NCBI GenBank assembly: GCA_023416995.1
Contig: JAEZGI010000032.1
Coordinates: forward strand, 1-64,000
Reading direction: 5' to 3'
Source of the DNA: Bacteroidota bacterium
GTDB taxonomy: Bacteria > Bacteroidota > Bacteroidia > Chitinophagales > Chitinophagaceae
Length of the DNA stretch: 64,000 nt
Position 1 is the first letter of the stretch; every line of letters begins with the position of its first letter. A program made the translations under genes and the position numbers. Shown here one piece after another: positions 25,706-34,844 of this stretch. The notes below the pieces were generated by a model. The model ran no database searches, was not told where the DNA came from, and worked only from the letters and a program-made list of their open reading frames with translations.

Positions 25706-28009
25706 TCATAATGGTATAAAACTAGCCTGGTGATTTTGTAAACAGGTTTGTACAAGATTTTTGTTGCCAACCAGCCAAACGATATCATCAGCAAAGATCA
25801 TTGTTGAGGAATTGGGGTTCAAAAAACGGCTCCCGCTTCTCTCTATCCCAACCACATGACTATGCAGATCTTTCTGTATACCTGACTGCCTGATTGTTTT
25901 ACCGGAATATGGGTTATCAGCAGTTATCCTCGCCTTGATCAATTGTATATCATTAATATCTATTGCTTCATCAGTATTTGTATCGTGAGCGTTTTCATCA
26001 AACAACAATTTAAGTTGAGAAATCTGTTCATCAGTGCCTAATACACCCACCTTATCGTGTGGTAGTATCCGGTGTTTGCCATCAGGCAGGTGTATTGTTT
26101 TATCGTTCCTTCGTATGTAGACTATATTCACACCGAATTTTTCCTTCCACTTCAATTCAAACAAGGTCATGCCTGCAAAATGAGTCAAAGCGCCTGCCTC
26201 CAGTTCAGCGACATATGCGTTCCATTCCTGGAAATGTTTACTTGCTTCCCTGTTTTTTGCTGTTAACGCTATCGTTTCTTTGTTTTTGATGAGTTCCAGA
26301 TTTTCTCTTTCGTTGAGATTAGACAAGAATTGTTGTTCAATGCCGTGATGGATCCTTTGCACCTTCCTTGAAAATATCCACAACAATATCACTATAACGG
26401 GCACTGAAATGAGCAACGCATACCTGGTTGTTGTGATCTGATCTACAAAAAAACCAACCAGAAAAATCCCAAGAAGGAACCTGGCACCATTAAGAACGAT
26501 ACCAGCCACAGAGTAATTCAGGTAGTACCTGTTAACGGCTTCACTGCCTTCACGAACTGTTACCTGTTTATTCAGTATGGCCCAGAGAAAAGGGGATGCA
26601 AGCAAAGCTGCTGCGCCGATTGATACAATGTTGCGCAGAAGCACATTGCTGATTTGCATGTTTATAAAGGGAATGAACGTATACTGAAGTAGCAGGGTGA
26701 TAGCAACAAGCATAATTGAATTAATTACAAGTATCCTGTTATATTCGTTCAACATCTTTTTCCAAAGCGGGTTGTTCTTGTTTTCCAGTGTAACCGTGCT
26801 ATAAGCATCCAGGCTTGCCAGCCAACTGGAAGGAAGCAACCTGCTAATAGCATCGTATAGCGGACCTGACAGCTTTATAAGATAGGGTGTTGTGAAAGTT
26901 GTAATGGCGGATACACCTACCGCAATAGGAAATAAAAAGTCTGAGATAACGCCGAGTGAAAGCCCCAAAGCTGCCACAATAAATGCAAACTCGCCAATCT
27001 GGGCCATACTTGAACCAATCTGCACGGCCTGTTTTAGCGGCTGTCCGGAAATAAGCGCACCGAGGCCACTGAAAAAAAACTTGCCAAAAATGGTCAACAA
27101 CGTCACTGCAAAAATAGGCCCGGCATATTCATACATTGCCTGTGGGTCGATCATCATTCCCACCGACACAAAAAAGATGGTTCCAAAAAGCTGTTTGACG
27201 GGAAGTGTTACGTGTTCTATTTTTTCGGCTAACACCGTTTCGGCCATCAGCGAACCCATTACAAAAGCGCCGAGTTCGGCCGAAAAACCTACCTGGGTGG
27301 CCAACAGCACCATTCCAAAACATAAGCCGATAGAGAGAATAAGTACCGTTTCCTCATCCATCCAGTTCTTTGTTTTTTTGATAAAAGCAGGAAGTAAATA
27401 AATGCCCACTAGAAACCAAAGCACCAGAAAGAACCCGAGTTTAAGAACGGTAAAAAAGATTTCAGCACCCTGGAAACCCTGCGTAACAGCAATGGTGGAC
27501 AACAATACCATTAACAGGATCACAATTATATCTTCTACAACAAGAACACCAAAGACCACTTTGGCGAACTGTTTCGACTTCAGCCCAAGTTCATCAAATG
27601 CACGAAGAATGATGGTAGTGGAAGAACTCGCCAGCATTCCTGCAAGAAACAAGCTGTCCATCCGGTTCCAGCCTAACAAATAACCTGTCAGATAACCACC
27701 CAGACCTACGAATAAGATTTCGACACCGGCAGTGACTGATGCTGCCCCGCCCACCTTCACCAGTTTTTTAAAGCTGAATTCCAAACCCAGGCTAAACAGC
27801 AGCATGATGACCCCGATCTCTGCAAAGGTTTCGATGTTGTCATGATCAACAATAGACGGAAGAAACCGGAAATGCGGGCCAACCAGGAAGCCCGCTATGA
27901 TATAACCTAATACGAGCGGTTGTTTTATTCTCTTAAAAAGTATCGTAACCAATGTGCCGACCAAAAGGATCAGTGCCATATCCTGGATCAGTTTCGGGAG
28001 ATGAGCCAT
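25706..28009 (-). CDS. CPA2-family cation:proton antiporter (Kef/Ybal-like) with two RCK_C domains
   Basis: A 767-residue monovalent cation:proton antiporter-2 protein. Twelve or so helices form the exchanger domain (residues ~10-390), with the family segments LGYIIAGFLVGPHF and GLEFSFKKLVKVGG. Four additional helices follow (~425-560). The cytoplasmic part carries two TrkA-C/RCK_C-type domains (~610-670 and ~690-755; GVNIVYIRRNDKTIHLP, then GKTIRQSGIQKDLHSHVVGIE) without a RossMan-type TrkA_N domain. It probably exports K+ or Na+ in exchange for H+, possibly gated by small ligands on the RCK_C domains. It sits mid-block between the GNAT and DinB genes. Confidence 0.92.
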   Translation of the reverse strand: MAHLPKLIQDMALILLVGTLVTILFKRIKQPLVLGYIIAGFLVGPHFRFLPSIVDHDNIETFAEIGVIMLLFSLGLEFSFKKLVKVGGAASVTAGVEILFVGLGGYLTGYLLGWNRMDSLFLAGMLASSSTTIILRAFDELGLKSKQFAKVVFGVLVVEDIIVILLMVLLSTIAVTQGFQGAEIFFTVLKLGFFLVLWFLVGIYLLPAFIKKTKNWMDEETVLILSIGLCFGMVLLATQVGFSAELGAFVMGSLMAETVLAEKIEHVTLPVKQLFGTIFFVSVGMMIDPQAMYEYAGPIFAVTLLTIFGKFFFSGLGALISGQPLKQAVQIGSSMAQIGEFAFIVAALGLSLGVISDFLFPIAVGVSAITTFTTPYLIKLSGPLYDAISRLLPSSWLASLDAYSTVTLENKNNPLWKKMLNEYNRILVINSIMLVAITLLLQYTFIPFINMQISNVLLRNIVSIGAAALLASPFLWAILNKQVTVREGSEAVNRYYLNYSVAGIVLNGARFLLGIFLVGFFVDQITTTRYALLISVPVIVILLWIFSRKVQRIHHGIEQQFLSNLNERENLELIKNKETIALTAKNREASKHFQEWNAYVAELEAGALTHFAGMTLFELKWKEKFGVNIVYIRRNDKTIHLPDGKHRILPHDKVGVLGTDEQISQLKLLFDENAHDTNTDEAIDINDIQLIKARITADNPYSGKTIRQSGIQKDLHSHVVGIERSGSRFLNPNSSTMIFADDIVWLVGNKNLVQTCLQNHQASFIPL

Positions 28010-28071
28010 ATAATGGGTTTTATCATGAATTATAACTTATACTATCTTATCAATCTCCTCGCGCCATTTTC

Positions 28072-28371
28072 TTACACGTTTTTGATCCAAACATCAGCGT
28101 ATACCTCCGGGTGCCGTTTGAACTGCGACAGAACATATGGACAAAGTGGTATGATCCTCAGACGCTTTTCCCTGGCGTAACTAACCAGCTGAGAGAGTAA
28201 TATCCTGGCAAAACCTTTTCCTTCGTAGGCAGCGTCAACCTCAGTATGATATACGCGAAGTTTGCCTTCCGTTACAGAAATGTCCATGTAGCCAGCCTTT
28301 TTGTTGTCTGAGTATAGCTCCACTTCGCCATAAACACCATCTTCTTTAAAAACTACTTTAGTATTTTCCAT
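28072..28371 (-). CDS. GNAT-type N-acetyltransferase (YidJ/Gcn5-like, short)
   Basis: A 99-residue single-domain acetyltransferase of the short GNAT subfamily. The acetyl-CoA loop is YEGKGFARILLSQLVSYARE, preceded by the strand LRVYHTEVD and followed by LRIIPLCPYVLSQFKRHPEYA-like ending typical of the group (residues 70-92). The substrate is unknown. It starts 16 bases after the alpha/beta hydrolase and precedes the CPA2 antiporter on the same strand, so it is likely in one transcript with them. Confidence 0.9.
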   Translation of the reverse strand: MENTKVVFKEDGVYGEVELYSDNKKAGYMDISVTEGKLRVYHTEVDAAYEGKGFARILLSQLVSYAREKRLRIIPLCPYVLSQFKRHPEVYADVWIKNV

Positions 28372-28387
28372 TAGTTAATAGATTGTG

Positions 28388-29248
28388 TTAGCGCTGAACA
28401 AAAGCCAGAAGTTCTGTATTGAATTTTTCAAGTTCTTCGAAAAATAAGCCATGGCCACTCTTTTCAAATCTAACAATATAGGAGTCGCTGATGCCCTTGT
28501 TCATTTCTTCTGCCAACCCAAATTCACAGATAATATCTTTCACACCGTGAAATATAGCCGTAGGAACAGTAATCTTCGCAAGCTCATTTCTTAGATCTGA
28601 ATCACGCAAAGCGATTAAACATTGTGTGGTAGCGTAAGGCGACGCTTCGATATTGATGCCGGCCAGCCAATTGCCTATGCCGCCAGGCAATGCCGTTGCG
28701 CTGGCACCAAATATCTTCCCGAAGTTCTCTAAAAGTTGGGGCCGGTTAACCTTGCTTAAGGCGATCAATTCATTCACCGCTTCCTTTGTAAATCCTAAAT
28801 TGAAATCTTCCCGTTTGGTCCAGACAGGAGCTGCTGCACCAAACAGGGCAAGTTTGCTTACGCGCGCACTATTGTAACTGAATACGTATCGTATGGCGAC
28901 TGCTCCGCCCATAGAGAATCCTCCCAGCACGATGTCACTGAGGTCCAGTTTGTCAAGGACAAAATTGATATCCCTCGCAAATACATCATAGTTATACGGG
29001 CCATAGGGTTTGTCTGATTTACCAAACCCGCGCAGCGTGATACCAATCACCCTGTAGCCGTTGTCAACAAGGTATTGATACTGGTATTCATACATTGCGT
29101 CACTTAAGGGCCATCCATGTATCAATACCACGGGTTTTCCTTCACCGAGGTCGGTAACATGCAAACGGACATTTTTATCAACGGCAATATATTCTTCTCT
29201 TTCAATAACGCCTGGAGCGCCTTCAGCAGAAAACAAATTTTCGGTCAT
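28388..29248 (-). CDS. Alpha/beta hydrolase (haloperoxidase-like)
   Basis: A 286-residue alpha/beta-hydrolase with an intact catalytic triad: Ser112 in GFSMGG, Asp238 in GVKDII and His266 in KSGHGLFF. The oxyanion-region motif VLIHGWPLSD follows strand 3. The layout resembles cofactor-free haloperoxidases and esterases, which are often found with pirin and isochorismatase-like genes. The substrate is unknown. It lies 58 bases after the pirin gene and 16 before the GNAT gene on the same strand. Confidence 0.92.
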   Translation of the reverse strand: MTENLFSAEGAPGVIEREEYIAVDKNVRLHVTDLGEGKPVVLIHGWPLSDAMYEYQYQYLVDNGYRVIGITLRGFGKSDKPYGPYNYDVFARDINFVLDKLDLSDIVLGGFSMGGAVAIRYVFSYNSARVSKLALFGAAAPVWTKREDFNLGFTKEAVNELIALSKVNRPQLLENFGKIFGASATALPGGIGNWLAGINIEASPYATTQCLIALRDSDLRNELAKITVPTAIFHGVKDIICEFGLAEEMNKGISDSYIVRFEKSGHGLFFEELEKFNTELLAFVQR

Positions 29249-29288
29249 AATAATTGATTGTAGAATTAGTAATTAAAGTTTTTGTAAC

Positions 29289-29307
29289 ACGGATGCTCAC
29301 CATCCGT
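29289..29307 (-). terminator. Hairpin overlapping the pirin stop codon
   Basis: A perfect 7-bp stem ACGGATG / CATCCGT with a 5-base loop. On the minus strand it is followed by gttacaaaaacttt, which is not a clean uridine run. It may attenuate transcription between the pirin and hydrolase genes. Weak evidence. Confidence 0.3.
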
Positions 29308-30173
29308 TAGCGTACTGGTTTAATTGTACCGTATTTGCCGGCATAAAAATCCTGGTATGCCGTAGCTATCTCCATACGGGTGTTCATAACAAAAGGGCCT
29401 TCTGCTACAATGGCTTCAGAATAACGTTCGCCGCCAAACAATATAATATCTGTAGCTTCCTGCAAAGTATTTACAATCTGGATTTCTCCCGCATTTCTGT
29501 CAAATTCTATAAATTCTCCTTCTTCAAAATCCTCGTCGTTAATGACTGCTTTGTTAAGTGCTAAAAATGCAGCGACTTCGATATCCTGATCCATTGAAAT
29601 ACTGAAGGTTTTTCCCGGCTCCAGATGTATATGATACAGAAATTGCCGCAAATATTCAGGTAGGGAAGATTCCAGGTTTTCATAACTGCCGGCAATAACT
29701 TTTATCCAGCCACTGTTATCTCGCAGATTCTTTTTTGGGACATCATCGCTTTGAATTGCTAAATATTCCGGCTTTTCGGCTTTGTGTTTAGCAGGGAGAT
29801 TGATCCAGAACTGGAAACCATGTGTGCGCCCGCTACCCGTGCGCGAATCAGACTTCAGGGTTTCATCATGTATAATTCCGTTCCCGGCTTTCATCCATTG
29901 GATACCTCCGGAATAAACCTTTGCATAATTTCCTGCGCTGTCAAAATGCTCATCTTCACCTTCAATAAGATAAGTGAGCGTGGCTATGCCCCGATGCGGA
30001 TGTCCACCGGTACCGCTATCCATGTCACCAGCGTGCTGTGAGGGAAGCAGGTGATCGAGGAATACAAATGGTCCCACGGCATCTGTGTAGCGGTTTGGCA
30101 GCAGACGGACAATTTTTAAATCGCCTATATCAGCTCTTTGTCCCTGGGTAGTAAAACTAGACTTCTTTTTCAT
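29307..30173 (-). CDS. Pirin-family bicupin protein
   Basis: A 288-residue pirin. The metal ligands of human pirin (His56, His58, His101, Glu103) are matched by His58 and His60 in GGHPHRGIATLTY, and His102 and Glu104 in GNGIIHDETL. The C-terminal pirin_C domain is complete (ILFGGERYSEAIVAEGPFVM). Bacterial pirins bind iron or copper and some degrade quercetin or respond to oxidative stress. It lies between the isochorismatase-like and alpha/beta-hydrolase genes on the same strand. Confidence 0.94.
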   Translation of the reverse strand: MKKKSSFTTQGQRADIGDLKIVRLLPNRYTDAVGPFVFLDHLLPSQHAGDMDSGTGGHPHRGIATLTYLIEGEDEHFDSAGNYAKVYSGGIQWMKAGNGIIHDETLKSDSRTGSGRTHGFQFWINLPAKHKAEKPEYLAIQSDDVPKKNLRDNSGWIKVIAGSYENLESSLPEYLRQFLYHIHLEPGKTFSISMDQDIEVAAFLALNKAVINDEDFEEGEFIEFDRNAGEIQIVNTLQEATDIILFGGERYSEAIVAEGPFVMNTRMEIATAYQDFYAGKYGTIKPVR

Positions 30174-30198
30174 TCTATGCGTATTTATAAACTTAGGG

Positions 30199-30224
30199 TG
30201 ATTCTGAAGTTATCTTCGGAATCA
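30199..30224. other. Hairpin in the isochorismatase-pirin gap
   Basis: An 11-bp inverted repeat TGATTCTGAAG / CTTCGGAATCA with one G-T wobble and a 4-base loop, placed between the stop of the isochorismatase-like gene and the start of the pirin gene. It could be an attenuator, a processing site or an operator. There is no following uridine run on the minus strand. Confidence 0.4.
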
Positions 30225-30270
30225 TCAGGAGAACAAGACAGCCTTCGTTTTTAAGGCGGTCTCTATTGAA

Positions 30271-30927
30271 TTATTTTTGTACAGGAGGAGGCGTTGCCAG
30301 CAGTTGTAATTCCCATGCCAAGGCCACACCAGATGCACCGCCGTGGTCGAAAAGAAGTGGTCCCAACTTTGAAGCAGTTTCGGTCCGTGCCCAATCGCGC
30401 TGCCATTCGGATACTACAGCAACCCAATTTATAGGCGCAATACCCACCTGTACCATACGATGAACTGCCATCTCATGCGCTTCCACGGTACTGGAACCGC
30501 TGGCGTCAGTAACAACAAATACATCATAGCCTTCCCCTTTTGCCTGTATTGCTGGCATAGCTACACAGATGTCCGTCCAGAGACCAGCAATGATCAATTG
30601 TTTACGGCCACTTTGTTTAACTATGTCAGTCACTTTCGGATCTTCCCAGGTATTGATGAATGTTCTGTTAATCGGTTTCTGTTCAGGATACACATCCTGA
30701 AGCCCCCTGATGATATAACCACCGCGCTCTTCAGTTACAGTAGTGAGGATGGTCGGAACATTGAATATTTTTGCCGCTTTGGCAAGACCCACTGTGTTAT
30801 TGATAACCATTGTTGGCTCGTGACTGTTTAAATTTGCAAACTGAAATGGCTGATGATCAATTAACACAACGATGCTGTCTTCGGGTCGAAGAAGGCCCTG
30901 GAGGCCAGTTTTAGGTGATTTTTCCAT
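30271..30927 (-). CDS. Isochorismatase-like (cysteine) hydrolase, YcaC-type
   Basis: A 218-residue cysteine hydrolase. Asp24 in VVLIDHQPFQFAN and Cys121 in IIAGLWTDICVAMPA occupy the catalytic positions of the isochorismatase-like fold, with the usual cis-peptide region between. The layout is closest to YcaC-type hydrolases of unknown substrate. It is the first structural gene after the Crp/Fnr regulator at 31033-31611, separated by a 105-base region that holds a perfect palindrome (30989-31002). Pirin follows downstream. Confidence 0.92.
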   Translation of the reverse strand: MEKSPKTGLQGLLRPEDSIVVLIDHQPFQFANLNSHEPTMVINNTVGLAKAAKIFNVPTILTTVTEERGGYIIRGLQDVYPEQKPINRTFINTWEDPKVTDIVKQSGRKQLIIAGLWTDICVAMPAIQAKGEGYDVFVVTDASGSSTVEAHEMAVHRMVQVGIAPINWVAVVSEWQRDWARTETASKLGPLLFDHGGASGVALAWELQLLATPPPVQK

Positions 30928-30988
30928 TGCTTTAATTTTTAATGATTATTTGATAAAGCAATATTAGATCATCAAAAAAGCCGGGAAG

Positions 30989-31002
30989 TAGACATATGTC
31001 TA
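30989..31002. promoter_or_regulatory. Perfect 14-bp palindrome upstream of the isochorismatase-like gene
   Basis: TAGACATATGTCTA is fully self-complementary and lies about 62-75 bases upstream of the start at 30927. A dyad at this place suggests an operator for a dimeric regulator, possibly the adjacent Crp/Fnr protein. The assignment to that regulator is inferred from proximity only. Confidence 0.5.
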
Positions 31003-31032
31003 TAAATGGTGAAGCATGTAAAAAACATAAAA

Positions 31033-31611
31033 TCAATCTTTCTTCCGAAGTTTTCTGCCGATTCTGCTTAGCGTATCTTTTGTAATGCCAAGATAAGAAG
31101 CAATAATATGTTGAGGAAAACGGGTAGCCAGTTCGGGATAGTTATCAACGAAAGATCTATAACGCATTGCCGCGCTGAAACAGAGTGAATAGGTGAGTCG
31201 TCTTTGTATTTGTATCATATTAACTTCATCCAGTATTAACAACAGCGTATTAAATGCTTGAATTTTTTTCCTTAAGTGCAGTATGTTTTCTTTTGAGATG
31301 ACAAGCACCTCACAATCCTCCCACGCATCGATGCAGTATAGACTCGGTGAACAGGTTGCAATACTTTCACGGTCACCGATCCACGAATTTTCTATATACA
31401 GACTCAAGATATGATCCACACCTTTTTCATCTGTGTAGTATTGGCGCATGGCGCCTTTAAGCAAATAGGCCATATCGGTGGTGATTGTACCTTCCTGTTG
31501 CAGGAAATGCCTTTTCCGTATGCGTTTATATACAAAATGGCTCAATAGATATTCAAATTCCCCGGTTGAAATCTCACCGTATTGGTTTATGTGATTGAAC
31601 AGCGCGTGCAT
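31033..31611 (-). CDS. Crp/Fnr-family transcriptional regulator
   Basis: A 192-residue regulator with a cyclic-nucleotide-binding-like domain (KRHFLQQEGTITTDMAYLL, GAMRQYYTDEKGVDHI) and a C-terminal helix-turn-helix (RFPQHIIASYLGITKDTLSR). I chose the ATG at 31611, since the paralogue at 24387-24962 starts at the equivalent Met; a GGGAGG element lies about 15 bases upstream. Start at 31653 would add a basic extension. It heads the block isochorismatase-pirin-hydrolase-GNAT-antiporter-DinB on the same strand and is the likely local regulator. Confidence 0.92.
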   Translation of the reverse strand: MHALFNHINQYGEISTGEFEYLLSHFVYKRIRKRHFLQQEGTITTDMAYLLKGAMRQYYTDEKGVDHILSLYIENSWIGDRESIATCSPSLYCIDAWEDCEVLVISKENILHLRKKIQAFNTLLLILDEVNMIQIQRRLTYSLCFSAAMRYRSFVDNYPELATRFPQHIIASYLGITKDTLSRIGRKLRKKD

Positions 31612-31813
31612 GTCGACCCGCGATTTTTCCTCCCTTTGCCGGCAGGTGGTCACTTGCCTTACCGGGGAGTCGCTGTATCAAAACTATTGCGGGGAATTAT
31701 AAACACCGATGATAAATGTCGATGAAATTATCAGGGAAATGTCTACGCCCCGGGCATCGATGCTGAAGTTGTTCGTGCCAAAAACTTTCGTGGTCAAAGA
31801 TTTTTCATTTTTC

Positions 31814-33382
31814 TCAGAGCAATCTTACGCGCTCTTCTTCAAGATCGATCTGGTATAAATGCGCTCTAACGATCTCTTCATCTAATGTTGGGTCTTTGTT
31901 TATCTCTACAAGGTATTGTCGCTGCACTTCGAGCAGATCCATATAAACGGCTTTTACATCATCGTGCATTTTATCGGTAGCAGCCTGGGCTTTTTCTTCC
32001 CAAAGTTTTACAAACCCACTTAATCCCGGCACATTGGCATGCAGGTCCCTGCGGTGATCCAGATATTCACGCACCTGTATTTTCATCCCTTCCTTAATCC
32101 GCTGCCGGGTGAGTTCGGGCAATTCTTCACTGAGGATAAGTCTGAATACCCCTGACCGTTCGATAAAGTAGGGCAGTGTGAGACCTTGTACTACGAGTGT
32201 AAGGAGGATCACAACAAAGGTGATAAAAAGAATAAGATCGCGCTGGGGGAATTGAATGCCTGTATCCATCTTTACTGGTATTGCCAGAGCCGCTGCCAGT
32301 GATACCACACCACGCATGCCCGACCAGCCTAATACTACAGGTATCAGCAACCGGTTATCTGATCTCGGGGCCACAGAAGGCCGAAATATCATGGTTGCAA
32401 GCATCGCAACGTATGAACTGATTATTCTTGCAGCCACGATCACACCTGTGATCAGTATACCATAACCAATAGCGGTTCTTAACGGTATACCGTCGTTACG
32501 TAGACCTTCAACAATCTCCGGCAATTCAAGCCCGATCACCAGGAACACAATGCCATTTAAGATAAATATCAGGCTTTCCCAGACATGCATGCGTTGTATC
32601 CGACTGGTGGTTTTAAGAAAACTGAGTCGCTTCGCCGACATGAGTAAACCACCGCTCACCACGGCAAGTACGCCTGAACATGATAATTCTTCTGCGAGCC
32701 AGTACATCACATAAGGTTCAATGATTGTAAAGGCAATAGCCGAAGAAGCATCAAAAGAAAGACGTTTATGCAACTGAATAAAAAAATAGCCGCACAGCAA
32801 ACCAACAATAATCCCACCACTTACTATCCAAAGAAAACTAATCGCAGCCGTTTGCCAGAAAAACTGGCCGGTACCAACAGCAATTAATGCGAAGCGGAAA
32901 ATTATCAGCGAGGATGCATCGTTCAACAGGCTTTCACCTTCGAGTATGGTTGAAGTTGACCTTGGGATGTTTACAAATTTTGTGATTGCACTGGTGCTTA
33001 CCGCATCCGGCGGCGCCACTATGCCACCAAGCAAAAACCCAAGTGCAATGCTGAATCCGGGTATCAATTGATTCGCGACAACAGCTACTGAACAGGCTGT
33101 GAAAAACACGACAAGAAAGGCAAAGCTTCCAATGATCCGCCACCATTTCTTCATTTCTTTAGCCGAAATTTTCCAGGCAGCATCTGATAGCAAGGGTGGA
33201 AGAAAAATGAGGAAAATCAGATCGGGATCGATTTTCAAAACCGGCAAACCCGGAATCAGGCTGATCAAAAGACCTGAGATAACCAACAAAATCGGATAAG
33301 CAATTTTCAGTTTTGCGGCCAGCATTTCCAGTAACACGATGGCTGCTATCATTGCAAGAATAAGCGGAAAGGTTGAATGCAT
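31814..33382 (-). CDS. CPA1-family Na+/H+ antiporter
   Basis: A 522-residue sodium/proton exchanger of the CPA1 (NhaP-like) family. About 12 helices span residues ~5-410. Family segments are LIFLPPLLSDAAWKIS, the GGIVAPPDAVSTSAI stretch with the Asp that binds cation, and ILEGESLLNDASSLIIF, followed by GWSGMRGVVSLAAALAIP. A ~110-residue charged cytoplasmic tail (from ~412) ends EEERVRLL. It exchanges Na+ for H+ and is a third, unrelated cation/proton antiporter within 20 kb. It is divergent from the lipoprotein gene at 33536. Confidence 0.94.
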   Translation of the reverse strand: MHSTFPLILAMIAAIVLLEMLAAKLKIAYPILLVISGLLISLIPGLPVLKIDPDLIFLIFLPPLLSDAAWKISAKEMKKWWRIIGSFAFLVVFFTACSVAVVANQLIPGFSIALGFLLGGIVAPPDAVSTSAITKFVNIPRSTSTILEGESLLNDASSLIIFRFALIAVGTGQFFWQTAAISFLWIVSGGIIVGLLCGYFFIQLHKRLSFDASSAIAFTIIEPYVMYWLAEELSCSGVLAVVSGGLLMSAKRLSFLKTTSRIQRMHVWESLIFILNGIVFLVIGLELPEIVEGLRNDGIPLRTAIGYGILITGVIVAARIISSYVAMLATMIFRPSVAPRSDNRLLIPVVLGWSGMRGVVSLAAALAIPVKMDTGIQFPQRDLILFITFVVILLTLVVQGLTLPYFIERSGVFRLILSEELPELTRQRIKEGMKIQVREYLDHRRDLHANVPGLSGFVKLWEEKAQAATDKMHDDVKAVYMDLLEVQRQYLVEINKDPTLDEEIVRAHLYQIDLEEERVRLL

Positions 33383-33535
33383 AAAGTCTGATAATTAGCT
33401 CAGTAAACCCATCATCACGGTGTCAACTTTTCATCTAAGATAAATCACAGTTCATACATGTTTGGATCATAGAGAAAAACATGTCGCGATAGATTTGCGC
33501 CGTTGTAATAAAACCCTGCAACCAAACTTCTTATC

Positions 33536-34798
33536 ATGATGAAAAGGTTTTCTGTTGCCCTGTTGGCATCGCTATTTGTATTAACATTTTTTTCCTGCAA
33601 AAAAGATAATGGATCCGAAGCGCCGGATCCCGGTACTGATCCAAATCCCACAGGCGTTGCTACCGCAGTGGGTACGCCCGATGGTACCCCGGTTGTGAAA
33701 AAAACCATTGGCGCCGGTGGTGGCTCGTTGGTTTCAGGCGACAACCGATTGAAAATTGTTGTACCTGCCGGCGCCTTTGCAGCCGACCAGGAAGTATCCA
33801 TCCAGGCAATCAGCAATCAGAACCCATTGGGTATTGGAAAGGCTTATCGCATCACACCTCACAATGTAACTTTTGCAAAGGCTGTTAACATACAGTTTAT
33901 ATATGATGATGAAGATGTGCAAAGAACCGTTCCTGAAGCATTAGGAATAGCGTACCAGGATGAAAACAGGATCTGGAAAGCAAGAGGAGGATCAATACTC
34001 GATAAAAATCAAAAAACAGTTACGGTTACTACAACACATTTTAGCGACTGGAGCTTTTTTGAAAGCTTTTATCTTTTACTAAAGCAGTCGGTGCTTCCTG
34101 TAGACGCTACCACAGAACTGGAGGTTTTTACGGCTGAAGATCTTATAGTTCCGCTGGAACAGGAGAAGGACATTGCGATCGGGCAGGTACAGTCTGTTGC
34201 CGCAAAGTATATAAAAGAGTGGAAACTTGATGGTGCGGGCAATTTAACATCAAACGGATCATTCGCCACTTATAAGGCTCCGGCCACGCTGCCTGCAAAA
34301 AATCCGGTAACAGTAAGTGTGCGTCTTGATTTCAAAAAAAGGGGCATCCTGATCATGTTAAAAACCATCACGATCATCAATGATGATGGCTTTATAGAGG
34401 TGCGTACCGCAGGAGGTGGATGGAAAAGGCTTGCTGCTTCAGGTGCCACAAAATTCACCGAAAACACTTTCAGCGTGGCTGATGCCGATGGCGATTCAGA
34501 AGGGGCATATGTGTTTGTGAGATGGGTGGGAGGAGTTGGCACACATGCTTACAAAAATCCTTATGTTAATGAAGGCACCCATGCGCACTACCAGGTTACG
34601 GGTGTAACGACGTATATCTGTTCGTATGTTTCAGGAGATAGATTGCTTGCCAGTGGGGGCGGGGTAACCATCACTGATATGGGTCAGAAAGGTGGCTTTA
34701 TCAAAGGTACTTTTGTAATTGATCCTGCCGGGTATGGAGATAATCTTATGCAGACCACTACCGTTGAGGGACGATTTGAAGTGAGACGTTACTGGTAA
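33536..34798 (+). CDS. Lipoprotein of unknown function with a ZU5/GAIN-like beta domain
   Basis: A 420-residue lipoprotein with a signal ending FFSCKKDNG (Cys near residue 21). A low-complexity Pro/Thr/Gly linker (~25-55) leads to a beta-sandwich region (TIGAGGGSLVSGDNRLKI, then YRITPHNVTFAKAVNIQF) resembling the ZU5-like modules common in Bacteroidota lipoproteins. A long C-terminal part (~190-420) of beta character has no recognised family. Location is probably the outer membrane, cell surface or periplasm. The gene is monocistronic and ends at a strong bidirectional terminator. Confidence 0.7.
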   Translation: MMKRFSVALLASLFVLTFFSCKKDNGSEAPDPGTDPNPTGVATAVGTPDGTPVVKKTIGAGGGSLVSGDNRLKIVVPAGAFAADQEVSIQAISNQNPLGIGKAYRITPHNVTFAKAVNIQFIYDDEDVQRTVPEALGIAYQDENRIWKARGGSILDKNQKTVTVTTTHFSDWSFFESFYLLLKQSVLPVDATTELEVFTAEDLIVPLEQEKDIAIGQVQSVAAKYIKEWKLDGAGNLTSNGSFATYKAPATLPAKNPVTVSVRLDFKKRGILIMLKTITIINDDGFIEVRTAGGGWKRLAASGATKFTENTFSVADADGDSEGAYVFVRWVGGVGTHAYKNPYVNEGTHAHYQVTGVTTYICSYVSGDRLLASGGGVTITDMGQKGGFIKGTFVIDPAGYGDNLMQTTTVEGRFEVRRYW

Positions 34799-34844
34799 TT
34801 GAATTATTAGTCCTGATCACAGGCTATCTCTAATGATTAAGATC

